Below are positions 23,801-35,700 of a DNA stretch of 64,000 nt, piece after piece. The stretch lies in the NCBI GenBank assembly GCA_022829145.1, contig CM040741.1:53414180-53478179 (forward strand). Reading direction: 5' to 3'. Each line of letters opens with the position of its first letter. Within the stretch, counting starts at the first letter, position 1. Made by a program: the position numbers and the translations under genes. The DNA is from Albula goreensis. Taxonomy: Eukaryota > Chordata > Actinopteri > Albuliformes > Albulidae. The notes below the pieces were generated by a model. That model was given only the letters and a program-made list of their open reading frames with translations, did not search any database and was not told the DNA's origin.

Positions 23801-26800
23801 TAAAAGTAAGAACTTTCCATTGTGGTAATTGGTAGTGTCACTTAGGCAGTCTTGACGGACATATGTAATATAAGGCGCATACAAAACTGCACTATGGTGA
23901 CAAACCATTTGTGAGAGAAGCAAAACTTCATGAGGTTTCTATGAACCCAAAATAGCCATGCTTGCTGTGTCACTAGCTGTGCCCGCTATGCTTTCTAACA
24001 GTCACTGTTTGGACAAAATCATGAGACTTGCAAGTACTTTATTAGATGAACTGAGGGTACTTGTAAAGCTTCATTCTCCTGCGAACAGGTAAGATGCTCT
24101 ATGGTTTCAAAGATCACCTGGATGTTCTCATCCTCGTCCTCCTCCTCCTCATTCAGTTCTGGGTCAGTGGAGGGAGTTTTAGGAGGGGCGGGCTGGCTCA
24201 ACAGACCCTCAGCCACCCGGTCCTCTTTTGCCCGCTGGAACTTGTCCACCAGGCGACTGTCCCGGTCCCTTTTCGCCCGCATCACCTCGCTGGCTGTTGT
24301 CTTCCTATTGGAGTTGATCTCAAATATTGTCTAGAAGTCAGAAAGACTTCATCATTAGGTTGACCAGATCATGCCCCTCACCATGACTGGTTAGCGCTAT
24401 AGTGTCTTTCATTAAATTGCAACACCAACACGTCAAAGTTTACACCAGCATGTGCACCAAAACTTAATTCACATTATAACAGAGTCTACTGTAGAGCCAC
24501 ATTACCCACTTACAGTTTTTGACTTGTAGCTCTTGATGCAGTCAACCATCTCCAGCCTGTCCAGTTCTATCTTTTCCAACCCTGACCCTACACACAGACA
24601 CAAACACACAGTGAGCACAGAATATACAGTGATTGCAGTGAGAATGACTGTTTGTTGTGAGATTGATGTAAAGTGATGACTGTGTGAAGAGGCAATGTTC
24701 TAAAAAGGTTTCCCCCCATGTGAGGGAGCCCGTGTTTTCAAGATGACTATGTTGTGGTGTACTAATCTCCGTGCTGTGTTTGATGGGAGGCTGACTGACC
24801 AAGCAGAGGGTGCACAGCCATGCTGGAGAGCTCAGTGTTCTTCACTCTCTTGAAGGACTCGGGTGAGGGACTGGGCCGGGACTTGAGGTACTGCTTATAG
24901 GCATTTTCCGAGACCCGTCGCAGGTTCTGCAGGTCCAGGGAGTTCTGGTGGGCTGTGATGAGCAGGGCCTCCTCATCATCCAGCACAGTCTGGGGAACGC
25001 GGCCAAACACTCCATCTGCATCTGAGGAGGAAGGCAGGGAGAGGGGGAGGGGACGTGCTTAACTGAATGTATAACTCCTCGAAAGACATTTTGTAGCAAT
25101 AGAAAAAGGATCTCACTACTTGTGGAAATCTTATGCCACTTTCAGTCTCACTCAGTACCTTGAGGCTGTTCAGGCAGGGCTAGCTGAATGGGCCTTCCCA
25201 GGAAGAGATGGAGGTCAAAGACGAAGGGCACCTCATCAGTGCACACTAGGCTGTAGGCTGTGCCACTCCTGCCTGCACGGGCCACTCGTCCTGTTGCACA
25301 GTAGAGGAGACACAGGAGTGCCTGTTACTGCGACAGAACTCTCACTATCACTGACGCTCGCTGTAGAGAAACTCTCACAAAGCAGTATCCCCAGCTGTGG
25401 GTCTCTCACTCTCTCGACTCATGCACTGCACACAGGTCCCACCCTCCCCAACTCACTTGCTCACACTCTCCTTCTCACTACGTCAATTTACAGCACAAAG
25501 ATCCCTCTCTCACACTTACCGACTCTGTGCAGAAAGAGCTTGGCCTTGGATGGGAAGTTGTAGTTAATGACATTGTCCAGCAGGGGGATGTCAATACCAC
25601 GAGCTGCCACATCGGTCACCAGCAGCACCATGGCCTTGCGGTGGACAAAACGGCCAATGTTGATCTTGCGGGCTGTCTGGTCCAGGGCACTGTAGATGTA
25701 GGCACACTCCACACCCTCCAAGGTCAGGAGCTTTGTGCAGGACACTGCAATGAGGGTCTTTTCTCTCATTGTATTTAGACAGTAAATTTGCTAGTTTATG
25801 GTGCATCAAAATCACTCTCTAGGATTCAGCTTTATTGCTATTAGTCATTTGAACACTCCTACTTTCTAATGTTTAAGCCTTCTCCTACATAACACAAGGT
25901 ATATGCAGCTACTCTGGATCTGGGTTCTGGATCATCGTTACCTGCAGAAAGACACAGTTAAAAGGACCATATTTGCACATGGGAGCAGAACTCACCTCCT
26001 TCAGATACTCCACATGATGTTTTGTGGCAGCAAAGACTACAGTTTGCTCTTGGGGCTTGACCACATTCCTCAGGAGGTGCAAGAGGAGAGCTGGCTTGTC
26101 ATCCATGCGCAGGTGAAAGAAGGCCAGCTGTGACAGAGCAAGAAACATGAGACTTCATTGAGAACTGAAAGGGAGAATGCAACCAAAATACTCAAAGTTG
26201 TTCAAGCTCAAGAAATGTATTAAGCACTTATACTTACTAACTTCTTGTCAGTTTTGTGTGAATGAGCTACACAGCATGAATGAAATTATATGCAGATATC
26301 AACCAACAAATCCCACATACTAGCACTCACTACCTTAGAATTCGCTGACAAATGTTGCTGGCCTCTATACAGTTTGAATGCAGTAAAAGAGTGATTCATG
26401 TAAGCAGAAGCATTCAGGGCCTGTTTGTTCGATGGTGGCCTCTTACCTTTAGCTGGTCACTCAGCTTGGTGTCCACATCCAGGCGAATAAGCACTGGTTC
26501 TGTCAGTCCTGAGAACACAAACCCTTATTTTATTAGCCTTCACAATAAGCTGGGCTGTGCAATTCAGAAACATAAGTGTATGCCTGTTTAGCATCTCCTG
26601 GGTCCAGAAAAGCCACAGATTCGCTGGTTTTCTTTATTACTCAGCATATAATAGGAAGTTACAACATTTGATGACATGGTAAATTCACCTCACCTAGTTT
26701 CACTGGTCTGAGTTTAGCTTATTTTAAAACGAAGGGAAGAAAACAAAATCACTCTGTTCTATTGCTACTGGAAGAAAAAAAGGTGGAGGGTTTGGACTCA

Positions 26801-29614
26801 CCGGCTCTGGCAAACTCAACCAGCAACTTGGGCAGTGTGGCGGAGAACAGCAAGGTCTGACGTGTGTCCGGAAGGCGACGGATGATCTCCTGCAGCTGGT
26901 CTGCAAAGCCCATCTCAAACAGTCTGTAAAGGCCCAGAACATAACAGTTTCAGACAAGTTTCTGATACAAAGCATGATCCACTGAAATAAAATACAGGCA
27001 TAAGAGTCATTTTCATTTTTTGTTTTACAGACTATGTGGTCCAATAGTGCAGCTTCCTCTAAATGCAGAACTGTAGATGCAAGATTAAGCAGGCTCTTTT
27101 GCACACTTACTGACTCCAGACATAGGCTAATAAATTATTATAATATTTTTACCCTTTTGATACAAGCTTAATTATTCAGATTTCAGCTAATTTTATAAAA
27201 GCATCTCCCTTTACCCATATGCCATATTCTCCCATGAAAGTACATATTGGTTTGTAATATGTTTTATGAAAATCTCTGAAAAACCTACAGACATTTTACC
27301 AGCATACACAAGCTTATTCAAATAAATGCCTAACCTAATTTTAGTCACCTCCCTACTCATCCATGCAATGCAAAGACAAATAAATGCAGAACGAGAAGTG
27401 AGGCGTACAACTGAACTTGGTCTTCAATGGCAATGAACTCACCTGTCAGCCTCATCAAACACCACATACTCTACGCTCTGCAGCTTCAAGTTCATCTCCA
27501 TGACAACATGCATCAAACGTCCAGGGGTACCAATGATGCTGCAGGAGCAAGAATGAGGAGGGTAAGGAGAGAGAGACCCTCAGCTGCCAACACTTTCACA
27601 CAAAGTAAGCCAGCAGTGTTCAACACTCAATCAAAACTCAGTCAAATGAGACAGGCACAACACTCAAATTCACATTACAAAAATACTTGTGTGAAATTTT
27701 CAAAACACACTGGCTTTTTCCAAATAATTTAGGTCACTTATTTCATTGTAATACATTTATTACATTAATTTATTATGAAAATGGATTGCATGGGGGGAAC
27801 AGGTATTATAAACAGTTTCATATTTAGGAAAAGAATGGCTGTTTTAGCACTTACATATCTGGGTTTTCATGCAGAGCAGCAAACTGATCGTCCATGCTGG
27901 GGAAAAAAAGTTACATAATTAAAAATAGGTAACTGCAAATTGTGTAAAACAAGAGAGGGGGAAATAATTTTACCTGTCTCCACCAAGGATTAGTGCTGTC
28001 CTAAGGCCTGTGAATTTGCCAAGCTAGAAAATAGGAAATGAGAGAAATTATGAGAAATGGCATTTACTTCTCCATTGATACACATACATTTCAAAGACGT
28101 ACTGGCATAGAGCAAGACAGACACTTTAAACCCAAAACAATGATGAAACACTAACAATGAAGACATGTTCAATAGAACAAAATGGGAAACTCCAAAACAT
28201 TCATGTTATGGCATTCCATAGCTTCTGTCCAATGACAGCAAGAGGATTGAGCAAAAGAATGCTCAATGCAAATGAAAAGTTGTGAAGGCATGGGATAAAA
28301 TGGATTGTTAACCTAACGGAGGATGCTGTGGACAGAGTGGTGTGGTATAGCCAGCTGCTCTCACCTCTTTGGTGAACTTCATGGTCTGCAGTGCCAGCTC
28401 ACGGGTTGGTGTCAGGATAAGAGCCCTAGCACCAGTCTGTGCCTGGGGTGCCTTCAGTCGCTCAAACATGGGTACCAAGAATGCAGCCGTCTTCCCACTA
28501 CCAGTCCTTGCCATGGCAACAACATCCTTGCCATCCAGGATGACAGGGATTGTCTGGAAGCAGAGGTTGAAGGATTTGAATTCATTTTTTCAACCTTTTA
28601 TCTTATTTCTCACTCTAAATAATGGGGACAATGGCAAACACATAACCAACTTGCCTTTCTCTGAATGGGAGTGGGCACTTTGTATCCTTTCTTCATGACT
28701 CCTTTGTACACTGGATAACTAAGGCCTGAGACACAAAATAAAGGTGTGTTTGTGTTTCACATTAAGTGGCATACAGGAAAACATACTAATTCAGTACAGT
28801 GAGACAGAAGTACAGTGACACTCACCCATGGACTGGAAACCCCCAGACTTTTTCTTCTTCTTGTTCTGTGCCCGAACCAGCTCTCTGGTGTCCGGCTCCA
28901 CATCAGAGAGGCACTCTGAGGCAGCTGGGAAACGGAGCATCTTCCTTCCCGGCTGAGAACCAAAACCAAATTATTCTCAGCATTCAGGGAAAATGGGCAA
29001 TACATCTAGCAACTAGTCAAATTTACACCTTAACTCTAATGGGAATGTAAGAATGAACTAGCTTGAATGAATTGCCGCTACAGTAACACAATAAAACATG
29101 GTGAAAGTCTATTTTCACTGTTGCATGCCAACTACTATCGTTATTAACTAGATCTGGTCATATCTATCCAGGCAAGTGGGCTACGATCAGGTATATAAAC
29201 CATATGGCTACCTGATTAACAATAATTCTCATGAAACCACTTTGGATAATATCTAATACCTACGACATCATGTATGTGTTGATCTGAGCAGTTATTTATC
29301 TAAGTTCCTCCCTCGCTAGGTATTTTCTCAACTTTCCACAACGCTCAGGACACAAACCGTTAGTATTTGCACAAAACTCACAACAAAACAACTCAGCATG
29401 GAGACAGGTCACACTGCACAGCTATCTAAAAAGACTTTTCAAATGACGAATCAAGACATAAAACGACAGGCTAACATTTATGGGTACTCACCGAGTCATC
29501 TTTCATTTGGGCAGCCAGCTCAAATTCGCCACCGTCCGAATCCACATCAGGTTCTTTAACGTTACTCCCCGTGTGTCGCTTTTTCTTTGTTAGTTTTTTC
29601 TTCCTTTGTGCCAT
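20898..29614 (-). CDS. ddx54: DEAD-box RNA helicase DDX54, 20 coding exons, 859 aa
   Basis: ATP-dependent RNA helicase (DP97; yeast Dbp10 relative), nucleolar, in large-subunit ribosome assembly and reported as a nuclear-receptor corepressor. Exons: 29492-29614, 28826-28952, 28655-28725, 28365-28553, 27974-28023, 27855-27896, 27443-27538, 26802-26923, 26447-26508, 25996-26127, 25520-25730, 25159-25290, 24800-25021, 24514-24581, 24118-24330, 23578-23735, 22356-22469, 22097-22204, 21499-21593, 20898-21142; phases all join (2,580 nt). Motifs: I ARTGSGKT (122-129), Ia PTRELA, Ib TPGR, II DEAD (229-232), III SAT (260-262), [10 protein letters not shown] (from 377), [15 protein letters not shown] (406-418). 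The C-terminal half is acidic then very basic, with [12 protein letters not shown] matching the DBP10CT region and a tail ending KKGKLRKKM. Human DDX54 is about 880 residues. Start [12 protein letters not shown] matches the family. Intron 3 has a GC donor. All motifs are intact, so it should be functional. Confidence 0.97.
21317..21480. repeat. CA/CG-rich short tandem repeat in DDX54 intron 19
   Basis: About 165 bp of imperfect GCACAAGCAC / GCGCACAA units passing into ACAAAC units, almost purely alternating purine and pyrimidine in parts. It starts only about 20 nt inside the intron from the exon-19 donor. Long minus-strand open frames here ([11 protein letters not shown]) are products of the repeat. 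Confidence 0.9.
28653..28654 (-). other. ddx54: GC splice donor of DDX54 intron 3 (GC-AG intron)
   Basis: Exon 3 ends AGAAAG and the intron begins GCAAGT on the minus strand; the acceptor is CTTCCAG just before exon 4. AAG|GCAAGT is the classical strong context for GC donors. Moving to any GT nearby breaks the continuity [19 protein letters not shown], which matches the Q-motif region of the family. Confidence 0.85.
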
Positions 29615-29900
29615 TGCACAAAAAGCTAGCTCTACCTCGTCCGTAACACAGTTTGTAACAAGCAAGCCTTCAGGGTGATCGGGTGGTGACCTTAAAAAAA
29701 CTCTTCCTCAAATATACTTACAAATTTTCTCGGTTTTAATTTCAGCACAACCAGACGGCAGACATTTTGACACACGTGCATTCACCACACTGCTCCGTTG
29801 GTGTCGCATAATAATGACATCACAGGCAAACCTCCCAGTCATTTTTGGTGCTGCCTGTCTTTAGTAAGCAAATTGACTTTGAATTGATTTCATAAAACGG
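29615..29900 (-). promoter_or_regulatory. ddx54: DDX54 5' UTR and probable promoter
   Basis: The DNA directly upstream of the DDX54 ATG is more CpG-containing than the flanks and has no TATA box at a fitting distance. It holds an E-box CACGTG (29,773-29,778) and a CRE-like TGACATCA (29,815-29,822). E-boxes of this type bind MYC and are common at ribosome-biogenesis genes. The transcription start is not determined. Confidence 0.45.
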
Positions 29901-32041
29901 ATTTTGACCAAAGGAAAACATGAAATTAAATTAAACACTTGGACGAATGCAATCGTCAAAATTTAAAGCGAGTTCTTGAAAATACACGTTGTCAAATCCC
30001 TATGTAGTTTTTTTTTTTTTTTTTTTTTTTTGTGGAGTAAAGGAATATTTACTGGTTAACTGGATACATTTAGCGATTTGTACGTCCGATAAATGCAAGA
30101 ATGATATTTTAAAAACATACAGTTAGTAAAGTGGATTGTAATACACCATAATTTCATACTTATTAAAAACATGAATTTCATATAAAATTTAAAACAACTT
30201 AAAATACCAACTTCACATTTCAACTTATGAAATGTGCAAATTGCAAACCACTGAAAATATTTTACACAGATTTTTATTGAGTAGTGTAAATGTGACTTCC
30301 AGTCACTTTTTCATTGATTTGCATTAAGCAAATACAAATAAGCAATGTTCTCTGGAAACCATTGTAATTTGTGTTTTTGTTTTGTAAGAAAATAGTTTCA
30401 TATAATCACAACTTGTAAGTCATCAAAACAAAACATTGATTAAAAAAACATTCAATAAAATTTAAAAAAAAGAATTACAGTCAGGAAGACAAGTGAAAGT
30501 GACACAATTGGACATGTTCCCATTTTCTTTTTCACATTAGTAGAAACAATCCATGTTGCTCAGCTCAAGAACATTATTAGAACATATTAGACATATGTTT
30601 GCTGAGGTTTTTTGAAGAAAAAGAAAAGAACCAGGACAAACCTAAGATTCAGGCACCTGGCAAAGGGGTCACGAGAGATGCCACTGTGAGAAAACACCTC
30701 ACACAGTCAGTGCAGCTTCTAATACCCAGTCAGAGGAGGAGAGAGACACTCACTACATTTTTACAGATTTTCAGTGGTTTTTATCCAGTATTCATAAATT
30801 AATTCCCCATGAGTCTCACCTTATCAACCATATTTGCTGACCCTACCTCCAAAAGTGTCCTTGTTCTCCTCTCCCAATGTCACACCTTTGAGTCCTTTCC
30901 TATAATAATTTTGTCAAATGAGGCTACTGCCCTCTTGTGGTGATATGAAGTAAACTGAGGAGCACAGCTACAATGATGGTTCCAGCGGCAGGCAATAAAA
31001 GAGGAATGTTTATTAGAAACACAGAAGATTGGTGAATGAGTTAGTCAATGAATTACTAAACAGTGACTCACAAATGTATTTCAAGCTGGAGAAAGAAAAT
31101 ATAATCAATAATCAGTTTGAGAAATAAACAACTGGGGTGTAAAACAAAACAGGACAATACAATCTTTGAATGAACCAGAAATCATGAACTTTAAAGTATA
31201 TGTTCAGTATGTCTACATACAGGGCTAGAAATTAAAGTGATTCATATTTCGTGGGGACAGAATGCTTGAGTCTGATTATTCTGAAAGCAGCAATCTTTTT
31301 AGGTGGTGAAATAGATGCACAACTCAAAATTGAGCTTTACTCAATGTAAGCTGCTCAAAAGCATGCTAGATTCTGGCAGTTATAAATGCATAATACAAGT
31401 CAATGCTTCAGACTATATTTTCAGTCCTATTAAATTAAAATATGTACCATGGAATCACACCAGGTCTTAAAATGATGAGCACACAAGGTAAAGTTTTTCA
31501 CTCTATGCTAGGCAGTAGGACCTTTAATGGAAGTTGATTTTCTAGTTCCAGACCGATGCAGTTGTTTTCCCTTAAGTGTTAATGTTCTGAAAACAGCAAA
31601 TCAACTTCCATCATTTGGGTAGGATGGTATTAAATGAGGTGTAGTCAGACACATTGTTGGTGTATTGTTATTTCGTTTCAGCACAAAGCTGGTATGTTGA
31701 CGCCATTTAAAGTCAAGCTGCAGTTATTTTATTGTGATTTTTATGACAATACTGTAAAGTGTGCCTCCTTTCATAGGTGTGTCATGTGCACACACCCTGT
31801 CTGTTACATTCAGATAAGGACATGTTTGAAACTCATAATGTGTGAAAAACTGTCTATTGTTTGGTCTTTTCTTATACTGACAGTGCACCACTCCAACTTC
31901 TCATGTATGCCCTTACTTTACATGACATTACTGGAGTGACCTTATTCACAAAGAAACTGTATTCCAGAGATGTGCTTGATCACACCTAATTTTAAGAACA
32001 ACACATGCAAATGGACATCTCAATAACATAAGATGAAGAAA
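29901..32041. other. spacer between DDX54 and TPCN1
   Basis: AT-rich, with a run of about 22 T at 30,009-30,031 and a CTCF-like motif at 30,927-30,940. No gene seen on either strand. RITA1 and IQCD, neighbours of DDX54 in mammals, are not here. Confidence 0.55.
30927..30940 (-). promoter_or_regulatory. CTCF-like core motif
   Basis: CCACAAGAGGGCAG on the minus strand, close to the CTCF core CCASYAGRKGGCRS. Similar cores lie at 8294-8306 (CCACTTGGGGGCA, minus), 19161-19174 (GCACTAGGTGGCAC, minus) and 34698-34710 (plus). Such cores also occur by chance and inside repeats. Confidence 0.3.
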
Positions 32042-32047
32042 TTTATT
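32042..32047 (-). terminator. candidate TPCN1 poly(A) signal
   Basis: AATAAA on the minus strand, about 745 bp past the TPCN1 stop codon; no closer AATAAA or ATTAAA was found. Confidence 0.4.
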
Positions 32048-32791
32048 GGAATCTTGGTGTATTCCCTTGTCACGAACAGACTTCATCAAGAATGTTTTGT
32101 CCATCTTGAATTGGTATTACTTGTTCTAAAATGATAACATTTGATGAATGAGTGTTATCATACAGCATATTCAGATTGTTCAAGTAACCACTTGAACAGG
32201 AACAGCAAATCTAGTAGCAAAGCGACTCCAGGGCCTATTTGTCCATCTGTCCAAAACGTGACCCCATGGAAAGCCTGTTGCCATGGAAACAGGCCCTCTT
32301 TGTGGTCTGCATTCCCAATGGACTGTTTGAAAATGCCTGGCTGAATGCAGACTCATAACATGTCCTCAAGCATTACATGAGAAATCCTTCACCTGGACTA
32401 CACAGAGCAGCAGTGCACCTTAGAGTCTTTGCCTGCTTGCCCACTGCTGTCAATCAAGGGAAAAACAAAACCCCTTTGGAAGTAAAAATGGCACATAGTG
32501 ATGAGGTACCTGCAGGTGAGCTATGTCAGAATATCAGTCCTTGTGAGATGAGAACACCGTAATCAACAGCTTCTACAGTCCATTAACTCAGTATTAAATC
32601 CAGTATGGTGGTATGGTGTGGGATCTGTCTCTTTCAAATGGAATGAAAGAAAATGTGTATGTGTTTGAGTGTATGTGAAAGGTGATGGTGTATACCCTCT
32701 CACACTTCACCACCTGTTGATTGTTAGCCTGTGTCCTGGTAAACAGGTCTCTGTATGATGGATGTTCAGGCCATTCGTCTCTGTCCATGTG

Positions 32792-35700
32792 TCAGGCCTG
32801 GGGGTGCAGTGAGGCCCCCTGACTGTGCTCCTCATACCACTCCTGAAACAAAGCCAGGGGTCTTTTACAAACAAAGCAACGGATCTTTATTCCCAAGTTC
32901 TTCCACAGAGCCAGTATTCACTACTATGCACAACAGAGGGAGCACAATGACCAGGTATGCATATGTCAGAAATTCTGTAGTCAGTGTAGCTTACTGCACA
33001 TAGGGCTGATGGTGACAGCCATGTACCTAACTGCGATAAATACACACTGGCCACTGGGAAGAGCACAGCTTGTTACCTATTTAGCCCTTTTGAGGTTATA
33101 AATGTGCCCATTACCCTCTGATTTAGCAGGTGAAATTCCTGCTGCTCTTGATTGCTCAGCCCTGGCATGTGCAATATGTCAAATCAGAGCACTTTCTTAA
33201 GGCCAGAGGCTAGTGCCCATGTTACAGCAAGTTTTACAGTCATACAGGCTATGCTCAAAGTAGTGTCTGTTTTAAGAAAAATTAAATAATAGAGTAATTG
33301 TCAAGTATCTGACAAAGGAACTGTTGAAGATAGCTGCCTTAAATGTATGATTTGAGAAGCATGGGGTTTAAGCTCAGATTGTTATGCAGTATATTGAATT
33401 TCATTAACGTGAACAGTTCCATGTTGGAGGCATCACTCCAAATTAATTAGAGCTAATAAGAGGAATTTAATTGTGTTGTATGATTGCAGGACAAGGTTTG
33501 TGACAATCAAGACAATCAAAAAAGCAATCCCATCGTCAGTGTCTGACCTGGATCTCCTCCTCATACATCTTCATATTCAGATCAGTTTTGGTGCGGGACC
33601 GCCGACCTACGAACACCAGACAGTTGAGCTGCAGGGAGAGACAGACAGAGTGGGAAGAAAGAGAGATAGAAAAGGAGCTGCTTCAGCTGTGGACATACAG
33701 GATGACTCAGGACATACACAATATCCACAATATGAGTACAAATAGACCTGTGTACATTTTTAAAACACACTAGTCTTTTTCAAATAATTAGAATAGAAAA
33801 TAGGATTATTTCACTTTTTTAATTTAGAATATTTGATATTTGAAAAATAAGATAATAATGTAAAAAAGAAATAATATAATATGGGATTGTATAATAAGTA
33901 GGTCAACACATGTACAGTATGGTGGCACAGTTATAGTATTATATGACTGCTTAGTGTAATCTTTATCCTTTATTCACAGCAATAAACTGCAATACATGAC
34001 AAATTCTCTTTTATATTCATTTGCAGTAGCTGAAGATTTTCCTCTGAGCAAAATGGGGGTGTGCCTGGGAAATGAGTTTGTGAGTTTACAGGACCATGGC
34101 TGACACCTACTCCTTGGCTTTGGATGCTCAACAGCGCCTCCTGTAGGGATCTCACGTTAGCTTGCCTGGGGCAGGTCTTCTTACTGAGCTCCAGCATGGT
34201 CAGGACTTCCTCCTGCAACACCTCCACTTCAAACACCATGCCATTGTCATCTAAGGTAGAGAAACATAACCATGATGTAATCTGAATATACTGTACATTT
34301 AAAACAGGATCTCCACTCTACATGCAAACCACACACAGACACGGAGACACACACACACACACGCATGCACACACAACTATGTATAAACACAGTATCAGTA
34401 TCTAACCTTCTGGGCTTCCCAAAACCTCCCTGTTTTTGCGGCTGTAGTTCATTCTGAAGACAAAGGCATCCAGAATGAAGGCCACAATAATGGTCATTAC
34501 AACCTGTATAGGACAGATATAAAAAGTAGAATGATTCTTCCTGTAAATGTGGAGATGATTACTATCTGTAAATGTGTGTCACACATAAGTGAAGCATGGT
34601 GTTTATTACAACCTCTTATGTCAGACATACAAAGTGAATGGATATTAATTGCAATCTGTTTGTCAGAGGTACATCAAGCTGAAAGAATAAATTCCTACCA
34701 CTAGGGGGCAACCAAAGTCCTCAGTACTTGGGAACTAATTTCTATAAATTGTCTACAGCACATGACAGTCATGAGGTAAAGAGGGGAAACGCAAGGTTGA
34801 AAGTGCTAACACAAACACTTTCTCACCATGGTGATGATGTAAAAGGTCATGAAATAAAGGCGACTCCAATGACTGGTCTGTGATGTCACCCCTTCCTAAC
34901 AGGGAGGGGAGGGAAGAATCATTTGTGCACACCTATCAATGGCAGCCAATTATAAGCCAACAATGCAGACCCTAAGTATTCACAACAATACAACAAACCC
35001 ATCAAGGGATCGACGGGTATATCACTATGCCAACATCACTGATCTCAAATCAGTTATCACTTGATATTACAAATTATGCAAGTAGCTTGACTATAGTCAG
35101 AGATCTGCGTTTCTGAGAGGAAATGTGTTTCTGTGCACAGAAAATCCATCTGTTAAAAGCAGCATGACAATGAAACAATGAAATAAAAACAACCATAAGA
35201 AATTGAAATCAATGATTTATACAGCTCTTACCATGATAATGTACCAGTTATTGATGACCGTCAGCTCAAACAGTGTCACTGAAACATGGAGCATAAAAAC
35301 AGCCACCCATTGATTTCCAAAAGAACAATCTACCTGCTGCAGAGCAGTTTTTGATCACTTCTGCTGGGTGATGAGTTGACAAAAGTGGAGTAATCATTAT
35401 ATATGTATAATGAATCCCTTCGTGTGTATATCTGTGTGTGAATGTGTGTGTGACTGTGTGTGCAGGTGGGTGCATGGACTGTATGATGGCCTACCAAAAG
35501 CACTGAGGATGTTGTTGAAGTTGTTTAGGTAGTAGTACCCCTCATCCAAGACCGTACGGTTGCCCACGATGATGGTAATCTTCTTATAAGATGCTACCAC
35601 TGTGCTGTTTCTGAGGCGGATTAATAATAAAATAATAATAATACACATCCATTACAGCCCAATTATTCAATTTGATGAGTCTACATTTCATTTGTAAGCA

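Noticed and set aside
24094..24363. plus-strand open frames across 22.3-28.7 kb
   Set aside because: They lie opposite DDX54 exons and reflect codon bias of the real minus-strand exons.
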